Shown: positions 22,347 to 33,600 of the stretch, piece by piece
Layout: the number at the start of each line of letters is the position of its first letter
Position numbering within the stretch: position 1 is the stretch's first letter
Program-made: the position numbers and the translations under genes
Notes under the pieces: generated by a model
The model's database searches: none
Told to the model about the DNA's origin: nothing
What the model saw: the letters and a program-made list of their open reading frames with translations, nothing else
NCBI GenBank assembly: GCA_949126835.1
Contig: OX421500.1
Coordinates: 17,490,181 to 17,554,180 of the forward strand
DNA: 64,000 nucleotides
From: Anisus vortex
Lineage: Eukaryota > Mollusca > Gastropoda > Planorbidae
Reading direction: 5' to 3'

Positions 22347-22430
22347 CTGTTGACAACCAAAATTAGAATTTAGTTATTTGTAACAAGTTTAGATTATTAT
22401 ACATATAAATAACAACTAAATTTATCTGTG

Positions 22431-22640
22431 TTAACCGGGGGAAAATAAAGCAGGCCTACAGGCATATAAGCTACAGATAAAAAAATTATAAACTACAATT
22501 AACATAAAGTTATAAATTTAATAATTTTAATTTATTTTTACTGAAAACATTAATTAGGAAAGTAATTTAAAAAAAATATTGTAATGGAGTAAAAAAAAAA
22601 TAGGCAATTTTTTTATTTATTTAACAAAAATCTAAATTGC
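22431..22640 (-). mobile_element. Partial copy of the tRNA-bearing 470-bp repeat (family B)
   Basis: Aligns to the inner part of the copies at 26803 and 37871. Shared landmarks are CAGATAAAA, TACAATTAA, TTTTTACTGAA, AGGAAAGTAATTT.AAA, AATATTGTAAT and TTTAACAAAAATCTAAATTG. The tRNA-like part is absent. Confidence 0.6.
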
Positions 22641-23338
22641 CCGGTGTTGTTCATAACAGGGAAATAATTCTTTAGGCTACCGGTATATATATTTTTTATT
22701 ACACCATAATAACAAATATTTTCTGATAGCCTTTTTTGTGTTTGTTTCCTTGTTAGAATGCATCATTAAGTAGGTGCTTCAATTTGTTTATGTTTGTCTT
22801 CATAGATGTGTATGGGGGGAGGGGGGTTCTCTGGGAGAGTGTGTGGACACGGATGTGTGCATTTTGTGAGATGCATTCTACAGGAGTGAAATAGACATGA
22901 ATGGTTACAGGGTGTATTAAAGATACATACCTGATATTGAGCCTAGCCAATAAATAAGTTTTCTATTGGAAGGATAAACCATATTATTAAAATGCTAATT
23001 CAGAACAGAGAAATGTATTTATTTTACTGATGTTTCAGCGACATTTCGTTGATAATAAAAAAAATACAACCACAAATACTGTTGTATTTTTGGGGGACTA
23101 AAGGAAACTTTAAAAATACATACTATTTTTTTCTTAAAGAATGAACAAACCTGTAGTTTAAATTGAAAATGAGTAAAATATCAATACAGATCTAGTTTTC
23201 TCGTATTACTTAGTCTTTATATATGGGCATTACGCATCTCCATGATACATGTTGAAACATCGCAGATGAAGAAGACTAATACCACTTTTCAGTCATACAT
23301 TTTAGTAGTGCGACTGCAGTTGTCACATCTGTTTAGTA

Positions 23339-25365
23339 CAGGGGTCTCCAAACTGCGGCCTGCGGGCCGCATGAAGTCCGCAAGGCCCTTTCGTGCGGCC
23401 CGTGGAGTCTTTTTTCATCTACGGAAAAAAAATTACGGAATTTTACCTGTATCCTGCCAAGTTCAGCCGCCTCTTACGTGGACGTTATGTTTTTACCGAA
23501 TTAAAATCGAGGCGCGCAGTAGTGCGCTATGTTTTCCAATCGGTGACTACAATGCAAAACCTTATATGCTGCTTACTATTTCTACTTTTCAACTGGACAG
23601 GGTTGAGAGAAAAACAATGCAATTTCAAGAAGAATGGAGTTTGAAATACATCTTCATCAGATCTGCCGAGAAAACATTGTGTGTAATTTGCATCGAAACT
23701 GTGTCTGTGATGAAATAATGCAACTGGCGCCGTCATCATCAAAGCAAACATCATGAGAAATATGCACATTTGGAAGTTGCAATTTGTGCAGAAAAATTTG
23801 CTAAATTACAAAATCAACTGACAACTAAGAGGACATTGTTCAGCAAATCCTCAAATGAAAACACATCTTTAACTAAGGCCATTTATAAAGTTGCTTACGT
23901 CCTGGCTAAAAGTGGCAAACCGTTTACAGATGGTAAAGTAGTGAAGAAATGTTTGTTGGAGGTAGCTGAGGAACTTTGCCCAGAAAAGAAAAAACAATTT
24001 AAAAGTGTAGCTTTCGGTATAAATACCATTGCCGCCGTCTTGCAGATATGGGTGAAAACATTGTGAATCAAATAGCAAAGAATGCAAGCAAGTTTCGCCA
24101 TTTTTCAATTCAAATGGATGAATCGCTTGACAGCTGTTTCACCTCTCAGATGCTTTTGTGTTAATGAAGACATGAACACAACGCAAGAGCTGGCTTCCCT
24201 ACACAGCATGTATGACACTGTTGCCGGAAAGGATATATTCATTGAGTTGGAAAAAAAAAACATTTAATGATTATAACTTGGGCTGGACTAGCCTCAGTTG
24301 CCTGACTGTTAATGGAGGAAAGAACATGAGTGGCATGAAGAAAGGCTTGGTTGTTCAAGTGTAACAGATGTGTAATGCAAAAACATTCCACAACCAAAGT
24401 TCCTGCATTTTATTATTCACCAGCAAGCTTTGTGTGCTATATATATGGACATTAGCAGTGTACTGACTCCTGTGTTGAAGATTGTCATTTTAATAAGGTC
24501 ACACGGGCTCAAACATAGACAGTTCAGAGACATGTTGAAAGATACAGACACAGAATCGAAAGATTTACCATATTACACAGCAGTAAGATAGCTAAGTTAA
24601 GAGAAATTTCTGAGCAGAGTATTTATGTTAAGAAATGAAACAGCCATAAGTGCCTGATGAAGAGTGGGTATGGACATTGGCCTTTGCTACGGACATAACT
24701 AGTCATTTAAATTTTCTGAACCTAAAACTACAGGGAGAGAAAAATCTATATTCTGAACTATACACCCACGTATAGGCATTCGGATCCAAAACTTGACTTG
24801 TTTTTTGATAGGTACAGGCCAACAACTTGACGTACTTTCAGCAGTGCAAAGTATTCATGGCTGAAGCAACAGCTGAGTTCCCCACGTCATTTGCATGCGA
24901 GATCATCAAAGATCTCCAGCTGAAGTTTCAGGAGCGGTCTTCTGATTTGGATTCAAAGGCAGAAGAATTGAGACTGTTTCAAGACCCATTTGAAGCAGAC
25001 GTGGCTAGTTGCCCAGATGAATTGAAGCTGGAGGTTGTTGAGTTGCAATCAAATGACCTCCTTAGGGATAGGTTCAAAGAAGGACTGATGAGTTTTTACC
25101 AGTTTCGAGCAAGTAAGACTTTCCTAATATCAAAACGTTTGCATCAAGGTACATTTCAATTTTTGGAACAACATACCTATGTGAACAAACATTTTCAAGA
25201 ATGAAATACGTAAAGAACAATTTGAGAACAAACTTGTCCGATGACAATCTCAGGTCAATGATGATGTTAGAGCATTAAATCTAAAGAAAAACTGAAGCAA
25301 GTCATTGCATTCTGGGAGAATGCAGATGTCGAAAATGCGTTAAAACTGCATTCTATATAATGATA
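23339..25365 (+). mobile_element. hAT DNA transposon, truncated at the 3' end
   Basis: The left end CAGGGGTCTCCAAACTGCGG followed by a GC-rich stretch (CCTGCGGGCCGC) is a characteristic hAT terminus. It is followed at 23617 by a decayed transposase reading to about 25330. I found no matching right terminal repeat or copy of the flanking GTTTAGTA, so the right end is missing or too decayed. Confidence 0.75.
23617..25330 (+). pseudogene. hAT transposase with BED-type finger, pseudogene
   Basis: Starting at ATG 23617 it reads MQFQEEWSLKYIFIRSAEKT, then a C-x-x-C...H-x-x-x-H BED-like finger (LCVICIE ... RRHHQSKHHEKY) broken by a TAA at 23716-23718. The following block contains LAKSGKPFTDGKVVKKCLLE and ELCPEKKKQFKSVAFG. 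After a frameshift come FSIQMDESLD-like and ASLHSMYDTVAGKDIF motifs. Several stops interrupt the 24.4-24.8 kb part. From 24827 the C-terminal domain is open again (ELRLFQDPFEADVASCPDEL, ELQSNDLLRDRFKEG), and after another shift it ends with TYLCEQTFSRMKYVKNNLR, the dimerisation motif. Order and motifs match ZBED/FAM200/GTF2IRD2-type hAT proteins. It is clearly inactive. Confidence 0.88.
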
Positions 25366-25789
25366 GATACATGCAATTACATTAGCAATGTTAATTAATC
25401 AACTCGTTATATCAATATATACACAGAGTATGGGCAAAGTTTTGGAACTGTGCGACCACTCCGCCTATTGCTCTCAAACCTTACGAGGTGTTCATGCATT
25501 GGTGGAGTGATCCTGCTGACTTTTAATAATCTATTTTAAGTTGAGGAAGATACCTAAGGGAAAGATATTTGAATGTTATAAAATATTGCATGACGAAAAC
25601 TACTTAGATAAGGTTATATTTTAAAAAAAAACGTATCGTGACGATAAACGGCCCACACAATCTCGATGGTGTTTTTATTTTAATGCTCTGTATGTGTGTG
25701 TCTTTATCCACTCAAATAGCTCTATTTAGAGACAAATGACACTAATGCCTCATATTTTACCTGTGCATTTAGACTTAGCACATGTGTCA

Positions 25790-26034
25790 ACGCTAGCTGA
25801 GTAGATATCATATCTGACTGACATGCGGTCGAACCGAGTTCGAGTCTCCATTAATTTTAATCTATCCCTTTTTTACTTATATTTTTTTTCAATAATTGTT
25901 ATATTATTATTAATAATATTTTTAGAAATAAATACTATTCTAACTGTCTTCTTTGTAGTTAATATTTTTTTTTTCTGTAGCTTAAACAGGCCTGTGTTAT
26001 TTTCCCCATGACAACGCCGGGAAATTTAGCTTGA
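25790..26034 (+). mobile_element. Family B tRNA-bearing repeat, plus orientation
   Basis: Carries A-box-like TAGCTGAGTAG and B-box-like GAGTTCGAGTCTC at 25797-25850. It ends CAACGCCGGGAAATTTAGCTT, the reverse of the CCCGGCGTTG end seen in the copies at 26803 and 37871. The sequence between is AT-rich and diverged. It is not a functional tRNA because no acceptor stem can be formed. Confidence 0.5.
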
Positions 26035-26114
26035 AAGAAATATACGGATTTTTTTTTTAATTGAAAAACATTTTAGATGAAAATTTTATGAAACTAAAAC
26101 AAACAAAGACTTAC

Positions 26115-26174
26115 TGGTTCTTTGCGAGAAAGTTGTTTTTTCTCGATGTCGCTAATTTTACATCGAAACATCTG
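26115..26174 (-). CDS. Possible small exon of the TRPM-like gene
   Basis: A 60-base open segment with acceptor GCTTTAG (or three bases further, TTAGCAG) and donor GTAAGT. It encodes QMFRCKISDIEKKQLSRKEP in phase 0/0, compatible with the exon starting at 22346. It is short and unrecognised; the strong donor is the main support. Confidence 0.4.
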
Positions 26175-26397
26175 CTAAAGCAATTGAAAATTAAATTATG
26201 CAAAGTATATGCATTATATGAAAAGGTTATTTGATTTAAGAAACTTTTTTTATAACATGCATTTTTTAAATAATGTCATAAACGTATGTAAGTATATATT
26301 TTGCAACCATTTTATATATTTAATACACAAGGTTAAATCCAATATGTAGATTTTATTGTTAGGCTACAGCATGCAATATATATAAACAAAAAAAATT

Positions 26398-26419
26398 ATA
26401 ATAATAATAATAATAATAA
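26398..26419 (+). repeat. (AAT)n microsatellite
   Basis: About seven TAA/AAT units in intronic DNA. Confidence 0.8.
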
Positions 26420-26802
26420 AATCTACAAAATATTCTGCGACATAAATGCCCAATAATGAATACACATAAATAAGTCCTAGACACATTTAAATTTGTTGCT
26501 TTTTTAAATAGTTTTAAATAGTGTATCCTAATATTTTTTTAACACATCATCAAATACCAATGATAATATATAAGGTATTAACGGTAAGTTTTTTATATAG
26601 ATATCAATGTAAAAAAAACGACTGAATGCCACATGGACATGCTCATATGTAGTTTGTGTCCAGTAATAAAATGTGACATGTGATTGTACCTGTCATTGAA
26701 TGTATTGACTATGTAAACTAGTTTGTATCACTAGGAGAGGCTTTTATACTTGATTAATACTTCCTGTGATATAACAATGCGGAATGAAGATTTTTAGTCT
26801 AA

Positions 26803-27268
26803 TACAAGCTACATTGCCCGGCGTTGCCAGGGTTAAAAAAAACCGGACTGTATAACGTGCAGATAAAAATTGTATACACTACAATTAAAAGAAAGCTATA
26901 AATCTAATATTTAAATTATTATTTTTTGACTGAAGACTTTTAGGAAAGTAATTTGAAATAAATATTGTAATCGTGTAAACAAATAGGCAATTATTTTTAT
27001 TTTACAAAAAAATTGCCGTATATTTAGAAAGTCTTTTGTTTTTAAAAGTTTGAAAAAAAAAATGTAGAAAAAAAGGTATAGTCTAATTAGAGTATCGAAC
27101 CAGTGTCGCCCGCATAGCAGTCCGCTAAGTCAACCACTGAGCTAGTGAAGACACATGCCCGATGTAAAAAAAATATTAGACAGTATAGTGGCCTAAATAG
27201 GTCAGTGACACAAACTCACATGTTTTTAAATTGACCAATGGGGATCCGCAGGGACACAAACACGATCT
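26803..27268 (-). mobile_element. Family B tRNA-bearing repeat, full-length copy
   Basis: Left end ACAAGCTACATTGCCCGGCG, then AT-rich body. A tRNA-like segment on the minus strand follows at about 27085-27165 (TAGCTCAGTGGTTGACTTAG and GGTTCGATACTC). The right end is GGGGATCCGCAGGGACACAA, directly followed by a (TA)n run. It aligns end to end with 37871-38346. The two GC-rich words near the left end (GCCCGGCGTTGCC) can form a small hairpin. Confidence 0.75.
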
Positions 27269-27292
27269 TTATATATATATATATATATATAT
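27269..27292 (+). repeat. (TA)n microsatellite at the end of a family B repeat
   Basis: A pure TA run followed by GATA units, immediately abutting the repeat end, as also seen at 38345. Confidence 0.85.
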
Positions 27293-27775
27293 AGATAGAT
27301 AGATAATGCTCAGGAACATAATGTAGCCTGTGCTAGTTGTCCTTCCTATCGAATATGATAAACGCATAAAAGCAATTGTGTTTTTTTTTACTGATCAAAT
27401 GTAATCCTGATGCATTAGATTGTTTCATGGATTTTTGTATTGTATTGTGTTTTAGTTTAGTTGTGAGCTTTTGGAAATAATTAACATAACTTAAAAGGTT
27501 TTTTAAAGTTTTAAACAAAATATGTATTATCATTTAAACTATTCACAATACAATTTTTAAAACGTATAATATTATTAACATTTAATTTAATGTGTGTATA
27601 GCCTATTTTATTACCATAGGATTTCCATTTAAATTGTGATGTTTCCACTCTGATATAGGTAGATTATCCTCACAGTGATTCATTGCCATGATATCAAAAT
27701 GGCTTTAGCGTTTCTAAAGATAAAATGAAATATTTAATATTATAATGGTAGGCATAAAAAAGTTAAGTAATCGTC

Positions 27776-28030
27776 AGACCCAATGGATCATAGGGCCGGT
27801 GAAGCAGCGTTCACCAGTTTCAGTGGCCACGGCATACTAAGGGATGTGTGGCCAGCACAATGCCCAGTAACCTTGACTTTACCTCAACTAATACCAGGTA
27901 CCCCTCAGAGCTAGGTAGACTCAGAGACACCCTCGAGTCCAGGGAAACAATCCAAGCCTTCAACAGGAATCGAACTCAGGACCTTCGGTACGTCAGTCGA
28001 ACGCGACGCCGCTCGGCCAACGTGCCCCAT
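27776..28030 (-). mobile_element. tRNA-derived SINE, family A, minus orientation
   Basis: On the minus strand: GTTGGCCGAGCGGCG (A box), GAGTTCGATTCC (B box), CCTGGACTCGAGGGTGTC, GGGTACCTGGTATTAGTTG, GGGCATTGTGCTGGCC and the tail ACCGGCCCTATGATCCATTG. This is the best-preserved copy in the window. Confidence 0.8.
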
Positions 28031-28042
28031 AAAGGTCAACGT

Positions 28043-28131
28043 AAGGCTGTATATGTATAAATATATACCAGGTATCATTTATCAAGGCTGTATATGTATA
28101 TACCAGGTATCATTTATCAAGGCTGTATATG

Positions 28132-28133
<2 letters not shown>
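28043..28133 (+). repeat. Short tandem repeat, unit 35-41 bp
   Basis: AAGGCTGTATATGTATA begins at 28043, 28084 and 28119, the first two copies continuing ACCAGGTATCATTTATC. The array runs into the following TA microsatellite. Confidence 0.8.

Positions 28134-28205
<72 letters not shown>
28134..28205 (+). repeat. Long (TA)n microsatellite
   Basis: About 70 bases of uninterrupted TA. A second TA run lies at 28397-28429. The Tyr-Ile open frame it generates is an artefact. Confidence 0.9.
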
Positions 28206-28209
<4 letters not shown>

Positions 28210-28394
28210 AATACATATATCTCCAGTACACATTAATAATTTTACATTCGATATAAATTGTTTGCTTACATTTTTATCTAAAAGTTGTATTGTATCCTTT
28301 ATCAAGATGTATACTACAAAACTTGAAACGTTCATGAGAAAGTCTTGAACAATGCATTTGATAGTTTCACGTGCATTAAAAGTACAATTACACC

Positions 28395-28433
<39 letters not shown>

Positions 28434-28793
28434 CTATGCACTCTTTAAATTTACATTGCTCTGCATGAAACTGTATTTACTTTGGGCATAGTATGTTTAC
28501 TAGTGATCTCTATGTAATAGAGAACAGTAGTACAAATGAATGTATAAATTAGTGAAGTGTCTTACATTTGAATCAGTTTATTATTATAAATGGTAATCGA
28601 GAATGTACTGGTTACTGGTTATACATACATTAGAATGTAGAGATCAATTATATTTTCAGAACTAGATTGTCCAGAAGAGACGTGAAGAAAGCTATTCAGT
28701 CTTATATTTAGTATCTATGAATACACTGATTAGTTTATATTTCAAAATGTAAAAACATAATATTTACTAAATGATTTAATAAGAAAAACTTAC

Positions 28794-28953
28794 CTGATAC
28801 TTTAAAACTAATTTTTTCCTCTGCTTTTTTTTTATTTTGTTTTAAAACGTGTAGCCTTGTAGGTAAGTAACTTTGAACATTGTGCAATTTTACAACATAT
28901 ATTACAAAGTCAATGGCAAGTTTGATAATACTACATTGTATTTCAATTTTCAT
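28794..28953 (-). CDS. Possible exon of the TRPM-like gene (ankyrin-like linker)
   Basis: An open segment ending at donor GTAAGT. From the ATG at 28951-28953 it reads KLAIDFVIYVVKLHNVQSYL then PTRLHVL and a Lys-rich tail. The FV-x-x-x-x-x-L-x-N-V-x-x-Y-L-x-x-x-R-L-x-x-L pattern resembles the TRPM linker helix (FVKLLLENGV...FLT..RL..LY). A TAA sits directly before the ATG, so either this ATG starts a protein or the true acceptor lies inside (an AG at about 28931). A start codon here would be unusual for a TRPM. The exon may instead belong to a separate fragment. Confidence 0.4.
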
Positions 28954-29600
28954 TTATGCCATACAACAGACTTTAAAAAAATATTTAACTATTCCATGTG
29001 CATGATTAGGTTTCCAAAGTGATAATAATAAAAATGCATTAAAAAAAACATTGTTTTCAAAATATTTGGTTTAACCAAAAGCACTAGTATTATGGTAAGA
29101 ATAAGCGAAACTGAAATCTAGTAGTGCATATAAGACTATTATTCAATGGCGTACTTTGGTCAACTTTGCTTAGGTCATAGTAGTATCTATAACATACGCA
29201 ACAAAAGCATTGGCTTGATACGTGTTATAACAAATCCCTTAAATATCCTAGAAAACGGTAAAAGGTTAAGACATGTATCAACTTGAATTATTGATTTATA
29301 TTGTCTACTACTCAACGTGAATAGAGCTAGGTGCAAAGGAATATATATCACAATTCTTTAAAATTTCAATTTGAAGAAAATCAATGCCTCGATTTCAAAG
29401 AATGAGAATACAAATTGTTATCAGCAAAATACACATGTATAGGTTTGTTTCTACTCTTTTAAAGAAAGTGTCAAACTGTTCTTATCATTTTCTAGTAGGC
29501 CATATATATTTTCAAGGTCAAAGCAATATAGCTTATCAAGCTCGATTTGGTGATACCGTTATGTAGCAGTGGATGTTGTTAGCAGTTAACGAAGAATGGA
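28954..29600. other. No feature seen
   Basis: AT-rich DNA between the possible TRPM exon and the LINE 3' end. No recognisable coding or repeat structure. Confidence 0.4.
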
Positions 29601-30130
29601 CAATTTAAAGCGCTGGACAATTAGACATAGGGGATGCTTTTTAGCAGTTGTCTTACTCAGTGCAGTGGATGCGTGGATTGTGCATGTAGTTTACGCACTT
29701 ATAAAATAAATGATAATATTGATGCGTGTTCATCGATTTCGATGCTGACCATGCTTTGTCAGAGTCATGATTGCTTGTGGGTTCGGAGATGGCTGATTAG
29801 ACGTATTTTTGCTCGAAAGTTTTTGCCACAGTGGGGGCACAGGTGCGTGGCTTGATGACTGGTAGTAGCGGAGCTGTCTTTGCTGGATTTTCTGAGTTGT
29901 CGTTTTTTCAGTTGCGATCATTCGCCGTTTATCTTTGTGAGCTGCTGCTCCGTTTAGGGTCACGTTGCGCCAAGAATATCGGTCTACAGCCAGGCTTTCC
30001 CAGTTGTTATGATCGATTTCAAAGTAACTTAAAGAGGCCTTGTTGGTGTCTTTAAACCTTTCTTTTGCCCTCCTCGCGAGCGCTTTTCTGCGACTTGTTT
30101 GCCACAGACGAATGATATTATTACTGCTGT
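29600..30130 (-). mobile_element. LINE 3' end with C-terminal zinc finger, minus strand
   Basis: The minus strand from about 30120 reads RRKALARRAKERFKD, then NWESLAVDRYSWRNV and LNGAAAHKDKRR, the conserved tail of a class of non-LTR retrotransposon proteins. A frameshift at about 29.84-29.90 kb leads to a C2H2 finger LCPHCGKNFRAKIRLISHLR followed by TH and a stop at 29765-29767. The 3' sequence contains CAGCATCGAAATCGATGAAC, resembling the usual tail of these elements. The 5' part, including the reverse transcriptase, is absent. It is a dead fragment. Confidence 0.8.
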
Positions 30131-30227
30131 TAACACACACTAACACAAATACATACATACACACACATGTAAATATTTATGATTTTGAGATAAAAGGTTG
30201 ACACGTAAGTGTATTTTATGTACATTA

Positions 30228-30262
30228 TACCAAGCAGCAGGGCATTGTGCTAGCCATGCAAT
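30228..30262 (+). repeat. Small SINE family A body fragment
   Basis: GGGCATTGTGCTAGCCATGC matches the body of the 3.9 kb SINE. It is too short to orient further. Confidence 0.35.
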
Positions 30263-30344
30263 ACCCTTGGATGAAATTGTTAACGTATGAATAAATATAG
30301 GCCTATACCAATTAAAGAAAACATTTAAAAAATATAACAAATTA

Positions 30345-30660
30345 AAAAAAAAAGCTGCAGGGTTCATAACTAGTGACTATTCCCAATTAACAAGAGTAAC
30401 ACCATTAGTCAAATCACTAAACCTAGAAACACAAGAGGACAGAAGGGCAAAGAGTAAAATGGTAATAATACATAAGGCATTAAACTATGATTTAGAAATA
30501 CAACCCAATAGCAAACCTGTTGCAAAGCTTAGATAAACAAAAGAAAAAAAAATCATTATCCATTAAGCGAGAAAAACATGCATATCAGTACTCTTTCTTC
30601 TCGAGTGGCATTCGGGCATGGAATGGGTTGCATAAATAATCCAGGAAAACCAATAACGCA
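30345..30660 (+). pseudogene. CR1/Jockey-like reverse-transcriptase C-terminal fragment
   Basis: The plus strand from 30354 reads AAGFITSDYSQLTRVTPLVK, then LNLETQEDRRAKSKMVIIHK and ends at TAA 30534-30536. After a frameshift it continues HAYQYSFFSSGIRAWNGLHK and another stop. The A-A-x-F-I-T-x-D-Y-S, RR-x-K-x-x-M-V-x-x-H-K and YSFF..(I/T)IR-W-N-L motifs are the typical end of CR1/Jockey-group reverse transcriptases. The rest of the element is missing. It lies tail to tail with the LINE at 29.6-30.1 kb. Confidence 0.8.
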
Positions 30661-33600
30661 ATAATCTTCTCTATAAAAGGAGCGTCTGTAACGTATAAGA
30701 TAAGATACATTTGGACCATAGTGATTATCTTATAGTTTGACAATTTGAAGGAAAATATTAGCGTGTCAAACATGTTCAGCTAACTTTCAATATAATTATG
30801 AACAGTAAGACTTGGACAATAATAAATGGGCAAGGATATATAAAACCATTGATGGATACATGCAAAAAAATACCATTAAATGTAATAGATAAATTATTTT
30901 AGAATGCTTCAATATAATATGAACATTAAAAAAAAACCTTAAAATTCACCTTTGCTTTCTCTATGTCACAGTAAATGATGTGATTTTTTAAAAAGATATG
31001 TATATTCATTTTATCAGTTTTAACAGACATAGCACAATATTATATCGATAAGGAAATAATTTATCTGAAAATAATAGGTTCAATAAATAAATAAATGAAA
31101 AAATGAAAGTTGTTTCACTAAATCACTTCTAATGTGAACATTTCGGAACACGTAGATCTACATATGTTTTTTTTATATTAAAATTCAAAATTAAAGAGAA
31201 TGCATTGATGTAAACTCAAACCAAGTGTTTTATTAGAAAGTTTCTGATCATTATGCAGTATGCAATTTAAGAGATCATATGCATACTTTTTATATTTGCA
31301 TGCTTTGAAAACAGAAAATTCAAAATTAACTGTTTTTGACACTATAATTTTATTCATGTTATTTTTTTTATATAGTCGATAAAAGGAATAAGTACAAGTG
31401 TTGAATATCGACAAAACATTTGTTTGAAAATTCAATGATGTTCAGTTTATCCTACAAATATACATTTTATTAGCATAACAATATGATACAGAGATTTTGC
31501 AGAGTAATTTATCTTAAAGGAAAGCACTAACCAAAATTCAATAGTTGTATAAATCGGTTTGACGTACATAGTAACTGAGATAGGCTAGACAGCTAACATT
31601 GCTAAACTTTTTTAAAGTTTACACGGATACTAAACAGGACAGAACTTGCGCTAAGTCTACATTGTAAATCAAAAAATCTCTGTAGTTTGTCTTATCACGA
31701 GATAGCGCCAGGTCCACTGCAGTTGGTCTGGATTGAGGAAGTAATATTTGACGGATCAGAACCTACAGTCGAGGTACAGGATTGAAATGTGTCAGAGTTA
31801 AGGCCCTTGTAAATGATATATTTTTTCTCCCAATATGTGCCGTTAAACAGAACATAATGAAAAATGAAATATATTTAAACTGAGCAGAGCTTTTCTAAAT
31901 TGAGCAAACTGGTCATTTTTTTTAAAGATTATTATTACATTATTTTTTAAAGGAATTATATTATGTCAGTCATCATATAGCCACTAATGTAGATTAATAA
32001 CTATTTTTGTTTAGACTATATGTAAAATTTAAAAAAATATGTATTATTAAAAATAAAACAACTTAACTAAGTGCACTAAAAGTTAATGTTTGATATTAAA
32101 AAAGTAATATATTTCATTCGTTCAAAATTAAGTAAACTTGTACTTATTTAAGCATTGTTATATTTATGACTGACGAGCATTTTTTTTTCTGTTTTTTCTT
32201 CTTTATACTTCTTTAAGTGGGTAGCATCCGCAGTCGTTCATTCGTGATTTCATAACAATAACTCTCAGGTTTGAACAATGATCAAGTTTATTTAGGCCTA
32301 CGCATAAAATAATGTCTACAAAATACTCTCCCCATCTTTTAGAATTCGCAGGCACGCTAAAAAAAGAAACTACCATTAAATTAAAACGTTACATGAAAGG
32401 CTGTATTAACAACCATGTTTAAATCTGGAGACTCTAATAAAAAAGAAAACAAAAACTTCCATTACTTAAACTTAGCGTGTCTCAGAGAGGGGGTGGGTGG
32501 GTGTCGAACATAAAACTCGAGTTTTGTTCATAGTTCACTATAGCGGTCCTCACGGGACCCGTGGTAGGTGATAAGGAGAGGGAAACTAATGGAAATGTTT
32601 AAAACCCAATTGTCATACAGTGACGCGTCTGTAACAATGACTTATTTATTATCGTTCTTCTTAAAAAAACAGTTATTTGAAGTGTCGATATTTTTTTTTT
32701 TTATGTCCTTATTAAAATTGAAAAGAAACAAAATTAGATTGTTTTTAAACAATATTTATATAAAAAAAACGTACACATAAATGCATTTGTTACACGTCTA
32801 TTTCATTAATTTAAAACTAGACAAATCATTAAAAACACTAATAACTAAACTTGATTAGAAAACAAATCATTTATTTTTACTAGAGCATAACACATATTAG
32901 TAGTGTTTTTTTTTAAAAAGTGTATTGACCTTATGTTTCTTAAAAAAAATCTCTTTTCAACATCGACTGTAGAATACTAATGTTAAAACGTATTTCAATG
33001 TTCTTATTGGTCGAGGACAAGCAAAAGACGCTTCCTGTTTACTAGGCCCACTACCTATGGGATGTCAACAATAATTATATTCTGATTATTATAAAGATAT
33101 ACAAAGTATTTACATGCTTATTTTTCAATTGATGTGAAAACAAACATAGAAGGTGCATTCAAGTCTGAAATAAACATTAGGAATTGCTAAAGCATTTAAC
33201 GAACACAAAGTCATTTTTATGTGCGTTTAAATATAATATTTCTCTAAATATAGAAAGGCATTTACTGACTTAAAGTGTCTGAACATGTAAGTCTATACAT
33301 TATTTTAATTATTTAAACAAAAACACACATTGTTGCATCTTAAACTTAGTTAGACTACAACATTACATTTTTGTATTTAAAATATAGAAAAAAAATGGTA
33401 AATCATTATGTAATATTGGAAACGCTCTAATACTTAAAAAACAGATCATATACATAATATTTCTTTATTTGTTTTCAATTGAATGTATTCCAACTTTACT
33501 TGGCCGTTATTTATACTGTTATGAAAATTTTGTTTCAAATACATTTTTTAGTCAGATTTTATAAATTTTCCCAATATTTTTGTAAGTAAAAAAATTGACA

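Larger units (their letters stand above)
399..28953 (-). other. TRPM-like cation channel gene (gene span, 3' end off window)
   Basis: This is the span of a multi-exon minus-strand gene for a melastatin-type TRP channel, a tetrameric plasma-membrane cation channel. The call rests on seven exons from 8189 down to 399. They give, in order, the pre-S1 helical region, S1-S2, S3-S4 with a TRPM-type S4-S5 linker, S5 with pore helix and filter, and S6. Six of the joins preserve codon phase and use GT..AG. Nine small exons further upstream (28.9-14.8 kb) form phase-compatible chains and are assigned by position; their sequence similarity is weak. I found no exon for the region just before 8189 and one is needed between 21277 and 18129. 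The exon ending at 399 is in phase 2, so coding continues beyond position 1. Introns hold the MITE, hAT, LTR, RTE and SINE insertions listed separately. Confidence 0.75.

Noticed and set aside
25797..25855. Possible tRNA gene
   Set aside because: A and B boxes are present but no acceptor or anticodon stem forms. The segment is the tRNA-like part of a dispersed repeat.
27617..27692. Minus-strand segment MAMNHCEDNLPISEWKHHNL with a GTAATA donor, considered as a first exon
   Set aside because: All frames from the best acceptor close, the ATG context is unremarkable and the peptide matches nothing known.
28117..28335. Open frame with long Tyr-Ile repeat
   Set aside because: Produced by the (TA)n microsatellite.
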